Positions 1-6,073 of a stretch of 8,508 nt of DNA are shown here, in pieces. The position numbers and the translations under genes are program-made. Location of the stretch: NCBI GenBank assembly GCA_012974475.1, contig JAAXQD010000062.1, positions 1 through 8,508 of the forward strand. The letters run 5' to 3'. Position 1 is the stretch's first letter; every line of letters begins with the position of its first letter. The stretch is from Desulfobacterales bacterium. GTDB taxonomy: Bacteria > Desulfobacterota > Desulfobacteria > Desulfobacterales > UBA11574. The notes beneath the pieces are model-generated. The model ran no database searches, was not told the origin of the DNA, and worked only from the letters and a program-made list of their open reading frames with translations.

Positions 1-1
1 C

Positions 2-250
2 AAAAATGCCGATCTTCTCATTCATGATGCTCAATATACTCCGGATGAATTGAAGGTGAAGCGCGGGTGGGGTCACAGCAGCTGGGAGCAAGCCATAGAG
101 GTAGCTGAACGCGCCGGGGTGAAAAAACTGGCGCTTTTTCATCACGACATTGAACATAACGATACATTTCTATCGAATATGGAGATAGAATGCCGGAAGC
201 GTTTTGCAGACCTTTTTCTTGCAAGAGAAGGGGATGAAATAACGCTGTAG
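2..250 (+). CDS. MBL-fold metal-dependent hydrolase, C-terminal fragment
   Basis: This is the 3' end of a gene that enters from the left edge; about 82 codons are visible in frame 2 before the TAG stop. The sequence shows the end of a metallo-beta-lactamase fold: a strand ending in LLIHDAQYTPDEL, a GWGHSSWEQA motif, and the late strand LALFHHDIEHND. From knowledge of the family, the His-Asp after LLI and the His residues of GHSSW and FHHD lie around the dinuclear metal site. The pattern fits cytoplasmic MBL hydrolases related to class-II cAMP phosphodiesterases, some of which are fused to response-regulator domains. The substrate is unknown and the N-terminal HxHxDH motif lies outside the window. 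A TTG at 50 is internal to the domain and is not the start. Confidence 0.85.
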   Translation, partial: KNADLLIHDAQYTPDELKVKRGWGHSSWEQAIEVAERAGVKKLALFHHDIEHNDTFLSNMEIECRKRFADLFLAREGDEITL

Positions 251-436
251 CACACTTTTTAACAGGCTAAAACACTGGAGCGACAGCTCGAGTTCTACAC
301 ATTTAGCACGGCAGGCTTACTGTTTTACAAAAGGCTCAAGTCCACAAAAGATGGGTTTTGAAACGGCTTTTAATAACCCGAACCTTCATTTCCAAGATTT
401 ATCGTAATGTGAAAAAACAATGGATATCATTAGACC
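251..436. other. Intergenic region, 186 bp, promoter not resolved
   Basis: This gap separates the MBL-fold fragment from the thioredoxin-like/cupin fusion gene. It contains an imperfect hairpin at 274-293 (ACT-G-GAGC, loop GACA, GCTC-G-AGT), which has no T-run after it and so is not a convincing intrinsic terminator. The downstream half is AT-rich and probably holds the promoter of the gene at 437, but no pair of -35/-10 boxes stands out. No clear Shine-Dalgarno sequence precedes the ATG at 437. Confidence 0.4.
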
Positions 437-1315
437 ATGACTATATCCGAGGTAACCCAGATAAAAATCGATAAACACAAGGTTGGTTTTGTGGGCCTTG
501 AAGAAGTTTTTAAGGACATAGCAGAGTTGTATGCGGAACAGCCTGATGATGTTGTGGCTGAAGAATTATTGATCCGGCTGTCAAAAAAGAATTACATTTC
601 TGACAAGGTTCAAAAGGAATACGGACGTGCATTTGTAAGGGAGTTTAGAAAATTTCTCGGCCAGCCGGTTGGAGATGAGAGTCCTGAAGGGCTGGAGATT
701 AAAGTTCTGGGTGCAGGTTGCGTCCTGTGTAACAGCCTTGAAAATGAGGTTATGGAAGTTCTATCAGAAATAGGCTTATCCGCAGACCTTGAGCATGTTA
801 GAGATGTTGAACAAATCGCAAAATACAGCGTCAAGGGGACACCCGCCCTGATCATCAATGGCAAGGTCATGTGTTCGGGCAGAATACCGTCGAAGAATAT
901 GATCAGAAAATGGCTGGAAAAAACCGGCGTTTATGAAGACTCTGGAGGAGCTATGACCAAACCGGTACTTATAAAGAACATACTGTTTTCAGAACCCCAT
1001 AACCTCGATGAATTGGTTGCATATGAATCGGGACGCGTTGTGAGCAGAACATTTTCTCAAAATTCATCTCTAAGTATAACGCTGTTTTCATTTGATGAAG
1101 GAGAGGGACTTAGTAGGCATACGGCGCCCGGCGATGCAATGGTGCAAATTTTGGATGGTGAGGCGGTTGTTAATATTGACGGAAAAGAAATGACCGTTGG
1201 TAAAGGGCAGGTGGTGGTTATGCCGGCGGACATCCCCCATTCTGTCACCGCTGTAAAGCGGTTTAAAATGCTTTTGACCCTGGTAAAAAGGCCTCAAAAT
1301 AGCTCATCTAAGTAG
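437..1315 (+). CDS. Thioredoxin-like CxxC domain / cupin fusion protein
   Basis: A 292-residue protein with three parts. Residues 1-80 form a mostly helical N-terminal domain (KVGFVGLEEVF, then KNYISDKVQKEYGRAF) of the kind found before small thioredoxin-like domains in anaerobes. Residues 86-165 are a redox-active-disulfide-type thioredoxin fold: strand LEIKVLGAG, the active-site pair C95-VL-C98, and a cis-proline loop GTPA at 134-137. Residues 173-285 are a single cupin barrel with H228 and H268 as likely metal ligands; the second His of the usual HxH motif is replaced (HTA), so the metal site looks incomplete. There is no signal peptide, so the protein is probably cytoplasmic. ATG 437 is the first start after an in-frame TAG at 431, but it lacks a good Shine-Dalgarno. 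The cupin part also has its own possible start at 953. A role in thiol redox chemistry or sensing is plausible; the substrate is unknown. Confidence 0.82.
   Translation: MTISEVTQIKIDKHKVGFVGLEEVFKDIAELYAEQPDDVVAEELLIRLSKKNYISDKVQKEYGRAFVREFRKFLGQPVGDESPEGLEIKVLGAGCVLCNSLENEVMEVLSEIGLSADLEHVRDVEQIAKYSVKGTPALIINGKVMCSGRIPSKNMIRKWLEKTGVYEDSGGAMTKPVLIKNILFSEPHNLDELVAYESGRVVSRTFSQNSSLSITLFSFDEGEGLSRHTAPGDAMVQILDGEAVVNIDGKEMTVGKGQVVVMPADIPHSVTAVKRFKMLLTLVKRPQNSSSK
944..955 (+). promoter_or_regulatory. Possible internal ribosome binding site and ATG for a stand-alone cupin
   Basis: GGAGGAG at 944-950 lies 2 nt before an in-frame ATG at 953, exactly at the junction between the thioredoxin-like and cupin domains (codon 173 of the fusion). 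Counted from GGAGG, the spacing is 4 nt, which is short but usable. Initiation here would give a 120-residue cupin ending at the same stop (1315). It may instead be a relic of two formerly separate genes. The signal is stronger than the one at the full-length start (437). Confidence 0.4.
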
Positions 1316-1360
1316 AAGCTCCCTTCAGCCTTGCCAAAACGGGATTCCCTCCAAGGCGTC

Positions 1361-1376
1361 ATGGTTCATGAACCAT
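1361..1376. repeat. Perfect 16-bp palindrome between convergent genes
   Basis: ATGGTTCATGAACCAT is its own reverse complement. It sits between the end of the fusion gene (+) and the end of etfA (-), 4 bp beyond the etfA stop codon. It could form a 6-bp stem with a CATG loop. Neither direction has a T-run after the stem, so it is not a classic intrinsic terminator; it could be a protein-binding site or a weak 3'-end structure for the two convergent transcripts. Confidence 0.45.
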
Positions 1377-1380
1377 AAAA

Positions 1381-2385
1381 TCAACAGGTTTTGAGTTTCC
1401 CCTGGTATTCTTTGATCTTTTCGATGAATACCGGAACGAACTCACGATAGTCGTCGACAATTCCGTAATCCACCTGTTCAAACACCGGAGATTTGGCATC
1501 GTTGTTGATGGCGACCATGATTTTTGCACCTGAAATGCCGACCATGTGCTGCAATTCGCCCGACAGGCCCACACCGATATAGAGTTCCGGACTTACCATT
1601 TTCCCGCTTTGTCCGATCATGGTCTCAAGAGCCGCCCAGCCTTCATCAACGGCCGGTCGGGTCGCGCCCAAAGCAGCGTTCAGGACTTCTGCGAGACCGG
1701 CGATTTTACGCCATCCCGCCGGATCACCGGCACCCGCACCACCGGCAACGACGATCGTTGCCGATTCAAGGTCCATACCTTCGGGTTCTTCACGAACGAC
1801 TTCTAGGGTTTGAATCCGCCGCGGAATTTTCTTTGGAACCTCGATCGGGATAATTTCTCCTGTCCTGCTTTCATCCGGTTCGGGGTTCGGGAAAACCCCT
1901 GTTGCGATGGTTGCCATTTGGGGCCGTCTGTCCGGACAGATAATCGAGAGCAGTCCACCGTACGCAGGTATTCTGCTCTCTAAAACTTTATTGCCGTCTA
2001 TCACCAGATCGATGCAGTGAGCCGTCAATCCGGTATCCAGCCTTGCTGCTATGAGCGGCGCCAGTTCTCTTCCCATAGCGGTGGAACCGACGAGTATAAT
2101 TTCAGGCTGTCTTTCTTTTGCAAGTTTTTCGATAATTTCAGTATAAATTTCGGGTTGATAAACGGCCAGTTCCGGATCGTTCCCCAGGTAGACGCGGTCT
2201 CCCCCGGCCGCAAACAATTGACGGGGGTGTTCTTCCATCTTATGGCCCAAAAGTATGGCTTCCACGGTGGTATCCAGCGCGGCTGCCAATTTCCGTCCGT
2301 GACCGATGAGCTGAAATGATACCTCAAGAATCCGACAGTCTATCTGCTCGGCAATAACCCACACGGGTCCGCGTGATTTTCCCAT
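1381..2385 (-). CDS. etfA: Electron transfer flavoprotein alpha subunit
   Basis: A 334-residue protein, normal length for EtfA. The N-terminal domain (about 7-185) has the ETF fold (VWVIAEQ, IILVGSTAMGRELAPLIAARL). The C-terminal FAD-binding domain (about 210-320) shows the family hallmarks: IVVAGGAGAG, GATRPAVDEG with the conserved R243, IGQSGKMVSPELYIGVG, SGELQH (275-280), VAINND and VDYGIVDD. It binds FAD and, with EtfB, carries electrons to or from acyl-CoA dehydrogenases in the cytoplasm. It is the last gene of the tetR-acd-etfB-etfA operon, 37 nt after etfB. The ATG at 2385 has only a distant AAAGGA about 12 nt upstream. There is no fused ferredoxin domain. The terminal residue is Cys, followed by TGA. 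Identification is secure; the exact electron acceptor is not. Confidence 0.96.
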   Translation of the reverse strand: MGKSRGPVWVIAEQIDCRILEVSFQLIGHGRKLAAALDTTVEAILLGHKMEEHPRQLFAAGGDRVYLGNDPELAVYQPEIYTEIIEKLAKERQPEIILVGSTAMGRELAPLIAARLDTGLTAHCIDLVIDGNKVLESRIPAYGGLLSIICPDRRPQMATIATGVFPNPEPDESRTGEIIPIEVPKKIPRRIQTLEVVREEPEGMDLESATIVVAGGAGAGDPAGWRKIAGLAEVLNAALGATRPAVDEGWAALETMIGQSGKMVSPELYIGVGLSGELQHMVGISGAKIMVAINNDAKSPVFEQVDYGIVDDYREFVPVFIEKIKEYQGKLKTC

Positions 2386-2422
2386 TGTGCGTATCGATCC
2401 TTTCTTTATCCAATGTTAGGAT

Positions 2423-3220
2423 TTAGATTACACCCGCATTAACCAGTCTCTGGACCAGTTGCTCGGCTTTTTCTTCCCGTTTACCTTCGAGGATCTCAAC
2501 CTTTCGCCGGCTGTCCATGGATGCAATTGTCGATACCATGCTCGGGGAACCCTTCAACCCGACCGATTCTTCAGGGACCCCCAGTTCTTGAATTCCCCAC
2601 CGGGTGATTTCCTTTTTCCGGGCTTTAATAATTCCCGAAAAGCTGAGTCTCCGGGGCGTGTTCAACTCTCTGGTCACCGTAAAAACCGCCGGAATTTGTA
2701 CCCGCACCAGACGGTAGCCGTTTTCAAGTTCGGCCTTTACCGTCCACCATTGACCATTGTATTCCACAATCTCTTTTATCCGTGTAACCACGGGTATTTT
2801 CAAGAAGGTGGCAATTTCCGGTCCCACCCATTCCGTGCTGCCGTCGCTGCTGGCCATCCCACAAAAAACCACGTCATACGGGCCGTTTTTTTCAATACCT
2901 TTGGCCAGGGTGTACGCCGTGGCAAAGGCATCGGCACCGGCAAAAGCCCGGTCGGAAAGCAAAAAACCCCGATCGGCACCTAAGGCCAGACATTCCTTTA
3001 CGATGTTGCCCGCCTCGGGTGGCCCCATACTGAGCACTGAGATATGGGCATCAAATTCCGCTTTGAATTGAAGGGCCGCCTCCAGTGCATATTTGTCCAA
3101 CGGGTTCAAGACCATGGGAACGTCACACCGCATGAGCGTCTTTGTGGCCGGGTCGATTTTTATGTTGCACGCCTCTTTTGGGTCCGGTACCGCTTTGACA
3201 CAAACAACGATTTTGAACAT
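2423..3220 (-). CDS. etfB: Electron transfer flavoprotein beta subunit
   Basis: A 265-residue protein when started at the ATG at 3220 (MFKIVVCVKAVPDP), which fits the family and has AGGGTG 6 nt upstream. An in-frame TTG at 3277 would add 19 residues that do not resemble EtfB and would run through the inverted repeat, so it is rejected. Motifs: VPMVLNPLDKYALEAAL (34-50), SMGPPEAGNIVKECLALGAD (64-83), LLSDRAFAGAD (87-97), CGMASSDGSTEWVGPEIA (120-137), RELNTPRRLS (184-193) and GLKGSP (221-226). The LLSDR-FAGAD and DGST-x-x-VGPEIA segments resemble EtfB of anaerobic, NAD-binding (electron-bifurcating) complexes, whereas human-type EtfB lacks them. Known role: pairs with EtfA and binds a nucleotide (AMP) or a second flavin. 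Bifurcation itself is an inference from these motifs. Confidence 0.95.
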   Translation of the reverse strand: MFKIVVCVKAVPDPKEACNIKIDPATKTLMRCDVPMVLNPLDKYALEAALQFKAEFDAHISVLSMGPPEAGNIVKECLALGADRGFLLSDRAFAGADAFATAYTLAKGIEKNGPYDVVFCGMASSDGSTEWVGPEIATFLKIPVVTRIKEIVEYNGQWWTVKAELENGYRLVRVQIPAVFTVTRELNTPRRLSFSGIIKARKKEITRWGIQELGVPEESVGLKGSPSMVSTIASMDSRRKVEILEGKREEKAEQLVQRLVNAGVI

Positions 3221-3243
3221 TGTATACACCCTATGCCGAATCG

Positions 3244-3281
3244 GGAATTGAGGGATTTTTGGAAACATCTCCCTCAATTCC
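3244..3281 (-). repeat. Perfect 12-bp inverted repeat between the acyl-CoA dehydrogenase gene and etfB
   Basis: GGAATTGAGGGA (3244-3255) and TCCCTCAATTCC (3270-3281) are exact reverse complements around a 14-nt spacer. In the minus-strand transcript the stem begins 8 nt after the dehydrogenase stop codon and ends about 23 nt before the etfB start. No T-run follows, so a full terminator is unlikely. An intercistronic hairpin that sets the ratio of dehydrogenase to ETF mRNA, through stabilisation or processing, is a reasonable inference. Confidence 0.7.
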
Positions 3282-3289
3282 AGAGAGTT

Positions 3290-4426
3290 TTATGAAAGCG
3301 TCCAACGGGCGATAATGACTTTCATAATGTCGGATGTGCCTGCCGAGGGGCCCAAAACAAAGGAATCGCGCATATAGCGGGAAACCGCATACTCTTCCAT
3401 GCATCCATAGCCGCCGTGTATATCACTGGCCATTTTGGCCGCCCTTTGAGCGGCCTCGGTGGTGAAATACTTGGCCACCGCAAATTCGTTGCTGGATCGT
3501 TCGCCCTTGTCCTGCATGGAAGCGGCTTTATAACCCAGCAGGCGGCCTGCTTCCAAATCGATTTTCATGTCCGCCAGTTTATTTTGGATCGTCTGTAATC
3601 TGCTGATCGGTTTTCCATACAGAATCCGTTCATTGGCAAACTTAACGGAAACTTCGAGACACGCAGCCTGCAGGCCCAGCGCACAGGCGACCATGCCGCC
3701 TCTGCCGACGTCGCCGATGGCCGCCAGGGCAACCCCCAAACCCTTCCCTTCAACGCCAACCAGATTTTCTTTGGGAACCCGGCAATTTTCATAGGCCAAC
3801 TCGCCGGTATTGCATCCGCGCATGCCGACCTTGTTCTCTTCATGGGTGGCTTTGAACCCTTCCATCCCCTTTTCCAAGATGAAGGTCGAGAAGGCTTTGG
3901 GATTTTCGTCGTCTTTTGCGAGAACGGTAATCGTGTCGGCAATATGGGAGTTGGTTATGAAGCATTTTCGACCGTTGAGAATGTAGTCCTCGCCATCTTT
4001 TTTATACGTTGAGCGTATACCGGTGGGATCTGAACCGCCTGTGGTTTCAGTGACAGCGGTGGATGCCAACCGTTCTCCCGTTGCCAGGCCGGGCAAAAAA
4101 TTCTTTTTCTGGGCATCGCTGCCGAATTTCAATATGGGTTCGATGCCCAATGCAAAAACCTGAAGCATCATGCCAGCTGCCACCGAAACCTTACTGATTT
4201 CTTCGAGCGCAATAAACCGGGCGGTGTATCCCAAGCCCAGCCCCCCGTATTCTTCGGGAATGGTCAACGCCATCATTTCTGCTTCAGCCATGGCCTTGAC
4301 AAGGTCCTGACTGGCCTTGCCGGTTTTTTCCATTTCAGGAACTTTGGGAGCAACCTGTGTTTCCGCAAATTCTTGAGCCGCTTTTCTGAACATTTCCTGT
4401 TCTTCTGTAAATGTAAAATCGATCAT
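3290..4426 (-). CDS. Acyl-CoA dehydrogenase family protein, catalytic Glu not conserved
   Basis: A 378-residue cytoplasmic FAD enzyme of normal length. Seen in order: the N-terminal helical domain (FTFTEEQEMFRKAAQEFAE), PEEYGGLGLG (57-66), the substrate/FAD loop TAVTETTGGSDP (123-134), KCFITNS (154-160), GMRGCNTGEL (201-210), RILYGKPISRLQ (267-278), HGGYG (337-341) and the C-terminal EEY-x3-R-x2-RD (344-354). These flavoproteins oxidise acyl-CoA at C2-C3 and pass electrons to ETF, whose genes follow directly. Substrate type is unknown. Oddity: the usual YEGT catalytic-base segment reads SAGT (361-364), so Glu is Ala362; the alternative base position used by isovaleryl-CoA dehydrogenase is Gly241. 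The gene starts 1 nt after the tetR stop, with an AGGAGGT ribosome site inside the tetR end, indicating translational coupling. Related non-classical members include cyclic 1,3-diene-forming dehydrogenases and desulfinases. Confidence 0.93.
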   Translation of the reverse strand: MIDFTFTEEQEMFRKAAQEFAETQVAPKVPEMEKTGKASQDLVKAMAEAEMMALTIPEEYGGLGLGYTARFIALEEISKVSVAAGMMLQVFALGIEPILKFGSDAQKKNFLPGLATGERLASTAVTETTGGSDPTGIRSTYKKDGEDYILNGRKCFITNSHIADTITVLAKDDENPKAFSTFILEKGMEGFKATHEENKVGMRGCNTGELAYENCRVPKENLVGVEGKGLGVALAAIGDVGRGGMVACALGLQAACLEVSVKFANERILYGKPISRLQTIQNKLADMKIDLEAGRLLGYKAASMQDKGERSSNEFAVAKYFTTEAAQRAAKMASDIHGGYGCMEEYAVSRYMRDSFVLGPSAGTSDIMKVIIARWTLS

Positions 4427-4427
4427 T

Positions 4428-5030
4428 TTAGCTTACCTCCTTTAATGGCTTCATTTTGTCAAGGTAGTCGATCAGGGTGTTGATAGATCTATCCAAGTTC
4501 GCATCAGACTTATCCACACCGTACATAACCGTAGCGCCCAACATCCCTGCAAACAGCATTTCGGTGATGGCCCTGGTATCCACATCATCACCCAGTCCAC
4601 CGGACGCCTTGCTCTCATCCAGAAGCCTCTTGAGCAGGTGTTTAAGGCCGATAAACCCTTTATTCACTTCTCTGGATAAATGGGGGCGCAGGTCGCTCAG
4701 TTCAACGGAAAATGTAATGAAGATACACCCTCCGGGGAAATTCTCGGCATCTTTCAGATACCGGTCTCTGAAGTTTTCAAGAAATATTTTAATTTTTTCA
4801 ATGGGATTTTCAATCTCATCCAGGCCGGAAAGATTTTTTTCACGCCAAATGTTACGCGCTTCATCCAGGACCCGGAAGAAGAGCTCCTCTTTGCTCTTAA
4901 AATGATTGTAAAATCCGCCCTTTGATGTCCCTGCCGCTTCTAATATCTGACTCATTGAAGTGCTCAGGAAGCCTTTCAAGGAAAACAACTTTAACGATTC
5001 GTGTATGATTTTTTTCTTAAGATCATTCAT
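4428..5030 (-). CDS. TetR/AcrR-family transcriptional regulator
   Basis: A 200-residue regulator, typical of the family. The N-terminal DNA-binding domain (about 5-55) has the classic helix-turn-helix and following helix: TSMSQILEAAGTSKGGFYNHF at 24-44, then KSKEELF. The remainder is a helical ligand-binding and dimerisation domain (FPGGCIFITFSVELSDLRPHL at about 98-118 is typical of AcrR-like members). The ATG at 5030 has AAGGA 8 nt upstream. It is the first gene of an operon with the dehydrogenase and ETF genes, with a perfect palindrome 23 nt upstream of its start. Inference: it represses its own operon and is released by an acyl-CoA or the parent acid; the ligand cannot be read from the sequence. 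Confidence 0.93.
   Translation of the reverse strand: MNDLKKKIIHESLKLFSLKGFLSTSMSQILEAAGTSKGGFYNHFKSKEELFFRVLDEARNIWREKNLSGLDEIENPIEKIKIFLENFRDRYLKDAENFPGGCIFITFSVELSDLRPHLSREVNKGFIGLKHLLKRLLDESKASGGLGDDVDTRAITEMLFAGMLGATVMYGVDKSDANLDRSINTLIDYLDKMKPLKEVS
4435..4440 (-). promoter_or_regulatory. Strong ribosome binding site of the acyl-CoA dehydrogenase gene, inside the tetR end
   Basis: The minus strand reads AAAGGAGGT here, 8 nt before the ATG at 4426. It lies within the last codons of tetR, whose TAA stop is one base from the ATG. This ties dehydrogenase translation to that of tetR and supports a single transcript. Confidence 0.75.
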
Positions 5031-5053
5031 GACCCGGGTCCTTTTCGAACAAT

Positions 5054-5073
5054 AAGACCGACCAGTCGGTCTT
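5054..5073. promoter_or_regulatory. TetR-type operator, perfect palindrome nested in a second repeat
   Basis: AAGACCGACCAGTCGGTCTT has two exact 9-bp arms around a CA centre, and its core resembles many AcrR/TetR-type operators (ACCGACC-x-GTCGGT). It is flanked by a second inverted pair, GAACAAT (5047-5053) and ATTGTTC (5078-5084), with 4 extra bases on one side. It sits directly downstream of the predicted -10 of tetR, where bound repressor would block transcription. No second copy was seen in the window. Confidence 0.8.
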
Positions 5074-5081
5074 GTCCATTG

Positions 5082-5110
5082 TTCTTATTTTAATGCTGCG
5101 GTCATGTCAA
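5082..5110 (-). promoter_or_regulatory. Predicted sigma-70-type promoter of the tetR-acd-etfBA operon
   Basis: On the minus strand a perfect TTGACA (-35, plus positions 5105-5110) is followed after 17 nt by TAAGAA (-10, 5082-5087), a weak match to TATAAT. The expected start of transcription falls near 5075, at the edge of the operator. The -35 is strong and the -10 poor. Confidence 0.5.
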
Positions 5111-5307
5111 TATTTTTTTCAATAATCGGTGGAAGTGAGCGGAAAAATGGAACGCCAAAATATTTGTGATTTACACACACGACCTTTCAATGATATTTTG
5201 CCGACAACAGACCATCCGTTAAAACCCGAAACACTCGATCAAACGTATCGCAAAATAGGCTAAGTTTCCACCTGCTCAAGCGATTTGCCGGCATTCATTT
5301 TTATTAT

Positions 5308-5313
5308 AGGAGG
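5308..5313 (+). promoter_or_regulatory. Strong ribosome binding site of the exported MBL-fold gene
   Basis: AGGAGG lies 8 nt before the ATG at 5322 and fixes the start, so that the encoded protein begins with a signal peptide. Confidence 0.8.
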
Positions 5314-5321
5314 ATCTGCAA

Positions 5322-6071
5322 ATGAGATATCATGTGAAAAAGGTATTTTTATTCACCCTCTTCTTTACGATGCTTTTTCCGAGGGTTTTAACCGCTCAAG
5401 AAGGGTTTGAAACCGATGTCATTAAAACGTCCGCCGGCGACCTGGAAATCACGTTTATCGGCCATGGGACGCTGATGCTCAACCTTGGCGGGAAAATCAT
5501 CCATGTCGATTCTTGGACCCGGCTGGGCGATTATTCCAAAATGCCCAAAGCCGATCTTATTCTTTTAACCCATGAGCACCGTGATCATCTCGATCTGAAA
5601 GCCCTAGAGATTCTGCGCGCCGAAAAAACCGATGTTGTGTTAACCCAGACCTGCTCAAGCCAGGTCAAAGGGGGGATTGTTATGAACAACGGCGATGTTA
5701 GGATCGTAAAAGGTTTGAAAATAGAAGCCGTGCCGGCATACAATGTCGTCCATATGCGCAGTAAAGGGGTTCCTTACCACCCAAAGGGCATGGGTAACGG
5801 TTATGTCATTACACTCGGAGATAAACGGGTTTATGTGGCGGGTGATACGGAAAACACTCCGGAAATGACGATGTTAAAAGATATCGATATCGCCTTTTTG
5901 CCCATGAACCTGCCGTATACAATGACGCCGGAAATGGTTGCATCGGCAACAAAAGTTTTTAAGCCCAAAATACTCTATCCGTATCACTATGGCGAAACAG
6001 ATACGTCCAAAATCGTAGAATTGCTAAAGGATGTGAAACAGACAGAGGTGCGTATTCGAAAGATGAAGTAA
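5322..6071 (+). CDS. Predicted exported MBL-fold metallo-hydrolase
   Basis: A 249-residue protein. Residues 1-26 look like a Sec signal peptide: basic start RYHVKK, hydrophobic core VFLFTLFFTMLF, and a likely cleavage after LTA (22-24), so the mature enzyme would be periplasmic. The metallo-beta-lactamase fold follows: IGHGTLMLN (46-54), the metal motif H84-E-H86-R-D88-H89, H144 and H153, AGDTE with D175, and a late H222 in YPYHYGE. The set fits a dinuclear metal site. Overall pattern (KGMGNGYVITLG, FLPMNLPYTMT) resembles UlaG/UPF0173-like hydrolases rather than antibiotic-degrading beta-lactamases. The substrate is unknown. It is unrelated in detail to the MBL fragment at the left edge. The next gene starts 2 nt after its stop, suggesting an operon. 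Confidence 0.9.
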   Translation: MRYHVKKVFLFTLFFTMLFPRVLTAQEGFETDVIKTSAGDLEITFIGHGTLMLNLGGKIIHVDSWTRLGDYSKMPKADLILLTHEHRDHLDLKALEILRAEKTDVVLTQTCSSQVKGGIVMNNGDVRIVKGLKIEAVPAYNVVHMRSKGVPYHPKGMGNGYVITLGDKRVYVAGDTENTPEMTMLKDIDIAFLPMNLPYTMTPEMVASATKVFKPKILYPYHYGETDTSKIVELLKDVKQTEVRIRKMK

Positions 6072-6073
6072 TC

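Larger units (their letters stand above)
5031..5321. other. Divergent intergenic region between tetR and the MBL-fold gene
   Basis: About 290 bp without a gene. The left part holds the tetR leader, including a perfect GACCCGGGTC palindrome (5031-5040) next to the tetR ATG, the operator at 5054-5073 and the tetR promoter. The right part is AT-rich leader for the plus-strand gene at 5322. A weak candidate promoter for that gene is TTTACA (5170-5175) and TATTTT (5194-5199) with an 18-bp spacer; support is limited to box similarity. Confidence 0.5.

Noticed and set aside
274..293. Hairpin after the left-edge MBL gene as an intrinsic terminator
   Set aside because: The stem has a G-G mismatch and no T-run follows, so it does not meet the usual terminator form.
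1524..1853. 109-codon plus-strand open frame
   Set aside because: It is antisense to the conserved FAD domain of etfA, and its Arg/Pro/His-rich translation is typical of a shadow frame.
2459..2983. 174-codon plus-strand open frame
   Set aside because: It lies antisense to etfB, its translation shows no recognisable domain, and the opposite strand is a clear conserved gene.
3221..3277. Upstream extension of EtfB to a TTG start at 3277
   Set aside because: The added 19 residues do not resemble EtfB, the extension runs through the inverted repeat, and ATG 3220 gives the standard MFKIVVCVKAVPD start with a ribosome site.
3341..3346. Loss of the dehydrogenase catalytic Glu as a single-base sequencing error
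   Set aside because: Although GCA to GAA would restore Glu, the adjacent residues also differ from the YEGT pattern (Pro-Ser-Ala-Gly-Thr), so the segment looks like a genuine variant.
5322..6071. Antibiotic-resistance beta-lactamase
   Set aside because: The HxHxDH motif is shared by the whole fold; the other motifs match UlaG/UPF0173-like hydrolases, and nothing points to a beta-lactam substrate.
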